DNA of 6,948 bases from DATDPY01 sp964395765 (GTDB lineage Bacteria; Bacteroidota; Bacteroidia; Cytophagales; Cyclobacteriaceae): the NCBI GenBank assembly GCA_964395765.1, contig CAYNCU010000219.1:1-6948 (forward strand), in the 5' to 3' direction. Below, piece after piece: positions 1 through 5,681 of this stretch. Positions within the stretch are counted from its first letter, which is position 1. Each line of letters opens with the position of its first letter. The notes under the pieces are model-generated. The model did no database searches. It had not been told where the DNA came from and saw only the letters and a list, made by a program, of their open reading frames with translations. The position numbers and the translations under genes are program-made.

Positions 1-1036
1 GGAAAGGATCCCCCCGTGAATTATCGCAAGCCTGGCTCCTGCTAAACTGGCCTACCGATACCGGCTTGTCGGAGGTAATGAAATTGATTCCATCGATCAG
101 AACAATATAATACTCTCCGGCGTTGAAGTAACCACCGGGCATGCTCGAAATCTCATTTCCGTTAATTTGTATCCTGGTACTGTCATATCCGGCAAGTACC
201 TTAATATAGTCGCCTCCACTCCGGTTCAAAAAACTGACGGATATATACTCCTTGCCCCAGGCACTGACGGGATATAGCTGGGAGAATAAATGATCATGGC
301 CGTTCGGATTATCACAGTTCCCTACCTTTGTATATTTATTGCCACTGAAAACAGCAAAGCGCTTGCATTCGTTTGCCGTATTTCGAACTGCACTGATCCT
401 GGTTCCCGTCAGTTCACCGGCTGCCTGAACCTGGAAACACTGCCCTTTATTCAGGTTGATGGTGAAAGGAACCCCCTTAGGGTTTCCCCCTTTGGTCCGC
501 ACGGACGGAATAATCTGAATATCAGTATTATTCTCGACCGCCAACACAGCAAATTCAGAATCCGAATGTTCATTATTATCACGATTATCATTTTCCCAAT
601 GGGACATGGCATAATAATCATTTCCCAAAGTATAGGTGGGTAAAACTACAGTCATGTCAGCACTGTACTGCCGTTTATTCATGGCATAAACGCTGACATC
701 CTTATCCGTTTTTATGTGAATACCCTTATTCTGGATCAGATTCGATCCGGTAAGCATGCCGAGGTCCGTAGGAACAGGAATGACCGTTGAAAGATCCGGA
801 TATACCGTAAATTCAAAAGAGGGAAATGCATCAGGGAATCCAGGCATTTCAATAATACCCTTTGTAGTATCATTTGCACTGATATAAATTTCAAGGATAA
901 TAGGATTATTAGGGTCCTGTAACCAGTTTTCCATAAATCCTACCCAGAAATCATCTCCTTCCGTAGAAAGGTTTTGTGCAACCGATTGATTGAAAAATGA
1001 CAACCCTAAAACCAGGCAGATTAAAAAATATTTCAT
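1..1036 (-). CDS. Secreted IgGFc-binding-protein-like N-terminal domain protein (partial, 3' end beyond left edge)
   Basis: I translated this by hand from the ATG at 1036-1034. It stays open for 345 codons to the window edge, so the C-terminus is missing. Residues 1-20 form a signal peptide (short basic start, hydrophobic core around FLICLVLGLSFF, SVA then Gln21 as a likely signal peptidase I site). The mature start contains EGDDFWVGFMEN (26-37), the opening typical of IgGFc-binding-protein N-terminal domains in Bacteroidota. Other matching stretches are the YAMN strand (117-120), LYPVSAWGKEY (254-264), GGDYIKVLAG (274-283) and PVSVGQFSRSQ (325-335). Four cysteines (200, 224, 241, 337) could form disulfides. 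The protein is probably exported and beta-rich, acting at the surface or outside the cell. Larger relatives often end in adhesion repeats and a type IX secretion tail, but that part is not visible. The name comes from a domain of a human mucin-like protein and does not show that this protein binds antibody. The family call is by recognition of the sequence pattern; the ligand is unknown. Confidence -1.
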   Translation of the reverse strand, partial: MKYFLICLVLGLSFFNQSVAQNLSTEGDDFWVGFMENWLQDPNNPIILEIYISANDTTKGIIEMPGFPDAFPSFEFTVYPDLSTVIPVPTDLGMLTGSNLIQNKGIHIKTDKDVSVYAMNKRQYSADMTVVLPTYTLGNDYYAMSHWENDNRDNNEHSDSEFAVLAVENNTDIQIIPSVRTKGGNPKGVPFTINLNKGQCFQVQAAGELTGTRISAVRNTANECKRFAVFSGNKYTKVGNCDNPNGHDHLFSQLYPVSAWGKEYISVSFLNRSGGDYIKVLAGYDSTRIQINGNEISSMPGGYFNAGEYYIVLIDGINFITSDKPVSVGQFSRSQACDNSRGDPF

Positions 1037-1098
1037 TACTACATTTAAAGGTTTGCAGTAAATTTATATATCCTGAATTGAGTAATATTTACTATATG

Positions 1099-1132
1099 CA
1101 AAGATAAAAAGCATAATTCAACCGGGTACAAT
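1099..1132 (-). promoter_or_regulatory. Bacteroidota-type promoter for the IgGFc-like gene
   Basis: Read on the minus strand, TATCTTTG (1106-1099) is an exact match to the Bacteroidota -7 consensus TAnnTTTG. ATTG (1132-1129) lies 22 bases upstream as a partial match to the -33 TTTG element, at the long end of the usual spacing. This predicts a leader of roughly 55 bases before the ATG at 1036. It is the best promoter match I found in the window. It is called from sequence only, and the -33 half is weaker than the -7 half. Confidence -1.
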
Positions 1133-1159
1133 TTTGTGATCGAATTAAAATTTTAAAAA

Positions 1160-1699
1160 ATGGGAAAGCGTTTAATCCTTGATATGGATGAGGTATTAGC
1201 CTGTTATACCCGCAAGGTTATTGAAACCCTTCGAAAAGAAACCGGAATTTTCATTGATCTTGATAAGGTAAAGGGAAAATTTCTGAGTCAATCCCTGGAA
1301 TCCCGGCTCGTGGAAATTGTGAGCAGTTATCCTTACCGCAAAGGATTTTTCCGGGACCTGGAGGTAATGCCCGGCAGCCGTGAAATGGTTAAACAGTTAT
1401 CTCATTATTATGATATATATATAGCCTCCGCCTGTCTTCAACACCCGAATTCCGTTTCAGATAAACTGGTATGGTTGAATATTAATTTTCCATTCATCCC
1501 ATTTCAAAAAATAATTTTATGCGGTGAAAAAACTGCGATCTGCGGAGATTATCTTGTGGATGATCATCCGAAACATCTGGCTTCCTTTAATGGAAAGGCA
1601 CTCCTCTTCACGGCTTTTCATAATAGCAATGAAAATCGTTTTCCTCGTTTCGATAACTGGGAACAACTGGGAAAATATCTGTTGGGATCAGCGGCATAA
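1160..1699 (+). CDS. 5'(3')-deoxyribonucleotidase-like HAD phosphatase (NT5C family)
   Basis: This predicted cytosolic 179-residue protein should remove phosphate from deoxyribonucleoside monophosphates and so limit deoxynucleotide pools. All HAD motifs are present. Motif I is DMDEV with nucleophile Asp8 and acid/base Asp10. Motif II is Ser90 in IASA. Motif III is probably Lys124 in GEKTAICGD. Motif IV is Asp134-Asp135 in YLVDD. The 10-residue step from Lys124 to the Asp pair fits the deoxyribonucleotidase branch, as does the family-like KTAICGDYLVDD block. The alpha-helical stretch between motif I and motif II (about 15-85) would be the small cap. The length is normal for the family. The ATG at 1160 is preceded by an A/T-rich leader without a Shine-Dalgarno sequence, and the DMD motif right after it leaves little room for another start. 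It is divergent from the IgGFc-like gene and appears monocistronic. Family assignment is strong; the true substrate could be another small phosphate ester. Confidence -1.
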   Translation: MGKRLILDMDEVLACYTRKVIETLRKETGIFIDLDKVKGKFLSQSLESRLVEIVSSYPYRKGFFRDLEVMPGSREMVKQLSHYYDIYIASACLQHPNSVSDKLVWLNINFPFIPFQKIILCGEKTAICGDYLVDDHPKHLASFNGKALLFTAFHNSNENRFPRFDNWEQLGKYLLGSAA

Positions 1700-1762
1700 T
1701 CTACCCTCCCTCCTGTTTTTATTCCCCGGCTTCGGATCCCCTAAAAGGTAAGGAATGACAGG

Positions 1763-1776
1763 CCCGGAAATCCGGG
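1763..1776. repeat. GC-rich hairpin between nucleotidase and zwf, possible weak terminator
   Basis: CCCGGA and TCCGGG are inverted around AA; as a hairpin this is a 5-base CCCGG/CCGGG stem with an AAAT loop. It lies 64 bases after the stop of the nucleotidase gene. The downstream sequence is T-rich but broken (ATTTACACTTTATTTT), so a Rho-independent terminator is possible but not clear. Its left flank GACAGGCCCGG (1757-1767) matches 10 of 11 bases with GTCAGGCCCGG in the hairpin at the right edge of the window, so it may instead be a degraded copy of a dispersed intergenic palindrome. Confidence -1.
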
Positions 1777-1834
1777 ATTTACACTTTATTTTCGTCAGAA
1801 TTGTGAAATCATAAATTTTTATTACATTAGGAGA

Positions 1835-1846
1835 TTGTATATACAA
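1835..1846. promoter_or_regulatory. 12-base perfect palindrome just upstream of zwf, candidate operator
   Basis: TTGTATATACAA is perfectly self-complementary and ends 10 bases before the zwf ATG. Its symmetry and position would suit a dimeric regulator or a small structure that hides the start region of the message. AT-rich palindromes of this size arise fairly easily by chance in AT-rich spacers, and I do not recognise it as the site of a known regulator. Only the palindrome itself is certain. Confidence -1.
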
Positions 1847-1856
1847 ACCTTGATTT

Positions 1857-3383
1857 ATGACGAATAATAACCACCGCAATATTCTTGTGATTTTCGGCGC
1901 TTCAGGCGACCTGACGGCCAGAAAATTAATTCCTGCCGTCTATAATTTATATAAAACCAAATTACTACCGCAAAATTTCTGCATTCTTGGCGTCGGAAGA
2001 ACCGAATTCAGTGATGAACAATACGTAAAAAAAGTAATTGATGATAATAATCATTTAAAGAGCGATGATAAATCATCCCTAAAAGAATTTGCAAACAAAA
2101 TCCATTATATGTCACTGGAAACGACCGAACCCGGCGCGTATTCCAAATTAAGTGATAAGCTTACCGAATTGGACAAGAAGGCTGACACCGGCGGTAATTA
2201 TATATTCTACCTGTCGACCCCACCCAGCATGTATGAAATAATTTCCAGGGGCCTGACCGGGGCCGGATTAAATAAGGGAGATAATTCGGTACGCAGATTG
2301 ATTATTGAAAAGCCTTTCGGATATGATCTTGAATCCGCCATAAAATTAAACCGAAATATTCACGAATGTTTTGAAGAGAGCCAGGTTTACCGCATTGATC
2401 ATTACCTGGGCAAAGAAACCGTTCAGAACCTGCTGGTGACCAGATTTTCCAATAGCATTTTTGAACCGCTATGGAACAGCCATTATATCCACCACGTTGA
2501 AATTACTGCCGCCGAAAGCGTAGGCGTTGAAAAAAGAGGCGGTTATTACGATCATTCAGGTGCCATGCGTGATATGGTCCAGAATCACCTGTTAAACCTG
2601 GTTGGTCTGGTAGCCATGGAGCCGCCGGTCGAGCTGACTGCGGACGCAATCCGCAACGAATCCCTGAAGGTCCTGAAATCCCTGCGGCCTCTTTCGGAAG
2701 AAGATATTCTGAATAATGTGATTCGCGGTCAGTACATATCCTCCGATGCCAATGGCGTGCACATTCCCGGCTATCGTGATGAAGAAGGGGTCGACAAAAA
2801 TTCAAGGACAGAAACTTTTCTTGCCATGAAATTTTTTATCGACAACTGGCGGTGGGCGGATGTGCCTTTTTATATCAGGACCGGTAAAAAACTTCCTTCG
2901 CGAGTCACTGAAATTGTTATTCATTTCCGTTCTTCCCCGCACTACCTGTTCGGGGACTTACATGATCACAGTATCGAAAAGGACAATATTCTTGTGTTCC
3001 GTATACAACCGGATGAAGGAATTCTTATGAAATTCGGTATGAAAATCCCGGGGGCCGGATTCAATGTGACCAGTGTCAATATGGATTTTCACTATACCGA
3101 TCTTGTGGATGCCTATGTGCCGGAGGCTTACGAAAGATTGCTGCTTGACGCAATGCTCGGCGACGCCACCCTTTATTCCCGCAGCGATGCCGTGGAGACT
3201 GCCTGGAGATTCATTGATCCGATATTACAACAATGGAAAAACAACAAGAACATAAAGATATATGGCTATCCGGCAGGGTCCTGGGGACCCGATAAAGCAG
3301 ACGATCTTGTGCAAGGCAGGAATCTGACCTGGCGATACCCTGCGGAAAGCCTGACTGATGAAGGAACCTTTTGCGAATTATGA
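1857..3383 (+). CDS. zwf: Glucose-6-phosphate 1-dehydrogenase
   Basis: This cytosolic enzyme oxidises glucose-6-phosphate to 6-phosphogluconolactone and reduces NADP+ or NAD+, the entry step of the oxidative pentose phosphate pathway. The protein is 508 residues, normal for bacterial Zwf. The N-terminal Rossmann domain opens with the dinucleotide-binding motif FGASGDLTARK (13-23). EKPFG (151-155) is the conserved cofactor/substrate-site block. RIDHYLGKE (179-187) is the family signature; by a constant offset from the Leuconostoc enzyme, Asp181 and His244 (in NHLLN) form the catalytic dyad, and His182 and Lys186 bind the substrate phosphate. The C-terminal domain carries IRTGKKL (340-346) and GDATLYSRSD (435-444). 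No key residue is missing. The ATG at 1857 puts the Rossmann motif at the usual distance from the start. The stop TGA overlaps the pgl start as ATGA, so the two genes are almost certainly cotranscribed and translationally coupled. The gnd gene that often accompanies them is absent from both sides. Assignment is essentially certain; cofactor preference cannot be read here. Confidence -1.
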   Translation: MTNNNHRNILVIFGASGDLTARKLIPAVYNLYKTKLLPQNFCILGVGRTEFSDEQYVKKVIDDNNHLKSDDKSSLKEFANKIHYMSLETTEPGAYSKLSDKLTELDKKADTGGNYIFYLSTPPSMYEIISRGLTGAGLNKGDNSVRRLIIEKPFGYDLESAIKLNRNIHECFEESQVYRIDHYLGKETVQNLLVTRFSNSIFEPLWNSHYIHHVEITAAESVGVEKRGGYYDHSGAMRDMVQNHLLNLVGLVAMEPPVELTADAIRNESLKVLKSLRPLSEEDILNNVIRGQYISSDANGVHIPGYRDEEGVDKNSRTETFLAMKFFIDNWRWADVPFYIRTGKKLPSRVTEIVIHFRSSPHYLFGDLHDHSIEKDNILVFRIQPDEGILMKFGMKIPGAGFNVTSVNMDFHYTDLVDAYVPEAYERLLLDAMLGDATLYSRSDAVETAWRFIDPILQQWKNNKNIKIYGYPAGSWGPDKADDLVQGRNLTWRYPAESLTDEGTFCEL

Positions 3384-4111
3384 TAAAACAAGGTATTAAC
3401 ATTTACAAGGGTATTTCAGAAATTGCCACTGAGCTTTGCAATTTCCTGGCCGCAGAATCTGACAGGAAGAATTACTCCGTTGCCTTGCCGGGCGGTAACA
3501 CTCCCAAAGCTATTTTTGAATTAATGGCTCAAAATTGTAAATACCAGGTACATTGGGATAACCTGCAATTTTTCTGGGGCGATGAAAGATGTGTTGGCCC
3601 GGATCATCCGGAAAGTAATTATAAAATGGCTAATGAAAGCCTATTACATCCCCTTGAGATTGACACATCGGTGATCCACAGAATAAAAGGAGAAAATGAC
3701 CCTGTATTTGAATCAGAAAGATATACGCTTGAATTACTGAAACATGTGCAGAACAGGAACGGCCTGACTTCTTTTAACCTGGTCATCCTGGGCATGGGCG
3801 ACGACGGCCATACCGCCTCTATATTCCCGGGGCAGCATAATATAATAGAAAGTACAAAGTTATGCGATCATTCGGTTCACCCGACAAGTGGCCAGAACCG
3901 GATTACACTGACGCTGGAAACAATTAACAATTCTGAAAACGTATTTTTTCTGGTAACCGGCAAGAAAAAGGCAAGCTTAATTGCGGAAATCATTAAGGAC
4001 AAATCAAGCAGGGATAAATACCCGGCTGCAATGGTTCGTCCGAATGATGGAAATCTTTGCTGGTTACTTGATACGGAAGCTGCCGAAGAATTAAAGGATA
4101 AAGTTGAATAA
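3380..4111 (+). CDS. pgl: 6-phosphogluconolactonase
   Basis: This cytosolic enzyme hydrolyses the lactone made by Zwf to 6-phosphogluconate, so the two enzymes act in direct sequence. The 243-residue protein belongs to the SOL/DevB branch of the NagB-like fold. Visible motifs are LPGGNTPK (36-43, phosphate-binding loop), the signature WGDER (66-70), SNYKMA (79-84), and GMGDDGHTASIFPG (138-151), which carries the active-site Asp and His. RITLTLE (174-180) and the C-terminal PAAMVRP (215-221) are also family-typical. I place the start at ATG 3380, overlapping the zwf stop by four bases (ATGA). A TTG at 3371 is in frame and would add three residues, but it lies inside the zwf coding end and the ATG overlap is the classic coupled start. 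No Shine-Dalgarno sequence is needed in such an arrangement. The length and all motifs are normal. Assignment is very secure. Confidence -1.
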   Translation: MIKQGINIYKGISEIATELCNFLAAESDRKNYSVALPGGNTPKAIFELMAQNCKYQVHWDNLQFFWGDERCVGPDHPESNYKMANESLLHPLEIDTSVIHRIKGENDPVFESERYTLELLKHVQNRNGLTSFNLVILGMGDDGHTASIFPGQHNIIESTKLCDHSVHPTSGQNRITLTLETINNSENVFFLVTGKKKASLIAEIIKDKSSRDKYPAAMVRPNDGNLCWLLDTEAAEELKDKVE

Positions 4112-4236
4112 CACAGTCCTTATTCCCCTCTCAAGAAGCGGCGGGTTCGTTTTATTAAATAGATTCGGTTTTTGATTTTGAAAATACGCAAGTATTAATA
4201 ATCGGAATCGGAATTTAGAAATAAACGGGATCCCAT
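4112..4236. other. Convergent intergenic gap between pgl and the outer-membrane protein gene
   Basis: This 125-base gap should hold transcription stops for both convergent genes, but I see no strong GC stem followed by a T run. It contains a 5-base stem AATAC/GTATT closed by a GCAA loop (4183-4196), and a short tandem ATCGGA ATCGGA near 4201. GGCGGGTTCGTTTTATT (4140-4156) has a T run but no matching stem. I see no small gene here. Confidence -1.
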
Positions 4237-5058
4237 TTAAAAATAATAAGCAGCTTCAAATTGGGTCCAGTACAAGAGGTTTCTCTTTCCCAGTATGTAA
4301 ACTGTAGAATTGATTTCCAAAAGAAAAGCATTATTAAATAATTTACCGATTTCGGGTCGCAGGTTTACAGTATAATCCCGGCTTGTAAAATCATAACTGT
4401 AAATGGGTGTAAGACCGAGCCATGTGGCATTGAATTCAATGTTGAATTCCGAACTTAATTCAAAAGCACTGATTCGTTTTTCAGGGTTCGATCCGGATTC
4501 ATCGGGGACAGCCCCGGGAAAACCTCCGGCCCATCTGCCGGTAGCCGGCTTAGTGGATGTGATATAATTAATCGAGGGATATATCCCCACCTGGTCAGCG
4601 GGCTTGAAAGCAAATGTAATCCCGGGTACCAGCACAGTCCTGCCCACGCCATGGCCAACGTAGGGATCGCCCGTGGGAAAAGATACCTTTAATGATGCGG
4701 TGGCATTGGTCAGAGATGATGTAATTGAATTTCGTTCATAAAATACATACGAATAGCCGGCAGAGATGTCGCCGATCCCCGAGTAATTCTCTATGCCCGG
4801 AATGACCGATGTTACAAACGGGAGTTGAAACATAAGCCCGTTTCTGTTATGCCCGAATGCGACAGACCCCGTAAGGGAATATTGCCATAACTGTCCTTGC
4901 ACCAGGTCGAATAATTCACCGGATAAGGAAACATTGGAATAGGGACGGCTCGGGTCCGAAGGATTGAGATATAATCCGTCTTCAATCAGTTCCCATTGTG
5001 CACGGGCGGATAAGGAAAATAAAATAAAAAAGCCGGTTAAAACGACAGCTATACGCAT
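4237..5058 (-). CDS. Outer-membrane beta-barrel protein, transporter-like (MetA-pathway phenol-degradation-like fold), substrate unknown
   Basis: This 273-residue protein starts with a clear signal peptide (VVLTGFFILFSLS core, ARA then Gln21 as the likely cleavage site). The rest is rich in alternating aromatic and polar beta-strands. It ends in AAYYF, and a terminal aromatic is the usual last-strand signal for outer-membrane barrel insertion. Strand patterns such as GIGDISAGYSYVFY (94-107), LKVSFPTGDPYVGHG (123-137) and the following VPGITFAF resemble the Phenol_MetA_deg-like family of predicted outer-membrane channels. That family is poorly characterised, so no substrate is assigned. A loop at about 170-192, rich in Gly, Pro and charged residues, probably faces outward. 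The gene converges on pgl across a 125-base gap and is divergent from the HEAT-like gene. It has no operon partner, which gives no functional hint. The barrel call is confident; the family match is moderate. Confidence -1.
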   Translation of the reverse strand: MRIAVVLTGFFILFSLSARAQWELIEDGLYLNPSDPSRPYSNVSLSGELFDLVQGQLWQYSLTGSVAFGHNRNGLMFQLPFVTSVIPGIENYSGIGDISAGYSYVFYERNSITSSLTNATASLKVSFPTGDPYVGHGVGRTVLVPGITFAFKPADQVGIYPSINYITSTKPATGRWAGGFPGAVPDESGSNPEKRISAFELSSEFNIEFNATWLGLTPIYSYDFTSRDYTVNLRPEIGKLFNNAFLLEINSTVYILGKRNLLYWTQFEAAYYF

Positions 5059-5094
5059 TCTATCTGATATTTCGCTGAAAAGTTAAGCCTTTTT

Positions 5095-5126
5095 ATTGAT
5101 AGGTAAGAATAGTTGAATTTAATTTG
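5095..5126 (+). promoter_or_regulatory. Candidate promoter for the HEAT-like/GH130 pair
   Basis: ATTG (5095-5098) is followed after 20 bases by TTAATTTG (5119-5126). The latter matches 7 of 8 positions of the Bacteroidota -7 consensus TAnnTTTG, and the former is a partial -33 element at a normal distance. It predicts a very short leader of about 13 bases before the ATG at 5145. The region is AT-rich, so chance matches are likely; this is a tentative call. Confidence -1.
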
Positions 5127-5144
5127 ACATAGAATAATAATTTG

Positions 5145-5681
5145 ATGAACCTGGAAACAGAAATAAACAGGGAACATTCCAAACGAAATACGATCAGGGT
5201 AGCCACAATGATCGGTAATGACGACACGCTTCTCCGCCAACTGGTAAACCTGACTCTGGGAACCAACGAGGATCTAGCCAGGAAAGCAGCCTGGGTTTTA
5301 CGTTACAGTCATGAAAATATAAGTAAAGGAATTATACCTTGGCTGCCCAAACTGATCAGGCACCTTCAAAAGGGGAAAATTCATCCGGCCGTAAAAAGAA
5401 ATATTCTGGGAATTGTGAAATCTGTTCCTATCCCGCCAAAATATATGGGAACTATGCTGGATATTTGTTTTCGGTATATTGAATCCGCACAGGAACCAGT
5501 GGCAGTAAAGGTTTTCTCTATTGACATTATTGCCGGGATGGCTGGGAACCAGCCGGATTTGTTGAATGAATTGAAACTGATCCTGGAAGATCAGCTACCT
5601 TTCGGTTCCGCCGGATTTAAAAGCAAGGCGTTTAAAGTTATTAAAAACAGAAACTCAAAATTATCGGATTATGAAAATTAA
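5145..5681 (+). CDS. HEAT-like repeat protein of unknown function (Bacteroidota family)
   Basis: This predicted cytosolic 178-residue protein has no signal peptide and no membrane segment. It is all alpha-helical by pattern, with paired amphipathic helices of the HEAT/armadillo kind. ARKAAWVLRYS (45-55), the helix pair IIPWLPKLIRHL (63-74), PVAVKVFSIDIIAGMA (118-133) and LLNELKLILEDQL (139-151) mark successive repeats. The AAWVL, VAVK and ELKLILE blocks and the length of about 180 residues match a Bacteroidota family that databases often label adenylosuccinate lyase, apparently by error. Nothing here resembles a lyase active site, so that name should not be used. Such repeats usually serve as protein-binding scaffolds; no partner is known to me. 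I start it at ATG 5145; an adjacent in-frame TTG at 5142 would add one residue only. Its last 11 bases overlap the GH130 lipoprotein start, so the two are probably one transcript with coupled translation. Confidence -1.
   Translation: MNLETEINREHSKRNTIRVATMIGNDDTLLRQLVNLTLGTNEDLARKAAWVLRYSHENISKGIIPWLPKLIRHLQKGKIHPAVKRNILGIVKSVPIPPKYMGTMLDICFRYIESAQEPVAVKVFSIDIIAGMAGNQPDLLNELKLILEDQLPFGSAGFKSKAFKVIKNRNSKLSDYEN

Noticed and set aside
290..643. Plus-strand open frame of 117 codons
   Set aside because: It lies wholly antisense to the IgGFc-like coding region, whose minus-strand frame is continuous with clear family motifs. The plus-strand product is low-complexity Ile-rich with no family features.
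1411..1425. TATATATA run inside the nucleotidase gene as a promoter or phase-variable repeat
   Set aside because: It encodes an in-frame Tyr/Ile stretch of a conserved beta-strand leading to motif II and is too short for slippage-based switching.
1787..1794. TATTTTCG as a -7 element for zwf
   Set aside because: It matches 7 of 8 positions but has no TTG-like -33 element at a fitting distance, so I did not list it as a promoter.
2503..2805. Minus-strand open frame of 100 codons inside zwf
   Set aside because: It is a shadow of the catalytic part of zwf, with an unnatural His/Arg/Pro-rich composition and no upstream signals.
3371..3379. TTG start for pgl adding three residues
   Set aside because: The ATG at 3380 forms a standard ATGA overlap with the zwf stop and gives a normal family N-terminus.
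4183..4196. AATAC-GCAA-GTATT hairpin as the pgl terminator
   Set aside because: The stem is only five mostly A/T pairs and is not followed by a T run.
5078..5085. TAACTTTT (minus strand) as a -7 element for the outer-membrane protein gene
   Set aside because: It matches 7 of 8 positions, but there is no recognisable -33 element upstream and the region is AT-rich.
5145..5681. Adenylosuccinate lyase annotation for the HEAT-like protein
   Set aside because: The protein is far too short and lacks the lyase signature; the label appears to be a propagated database error for this family.
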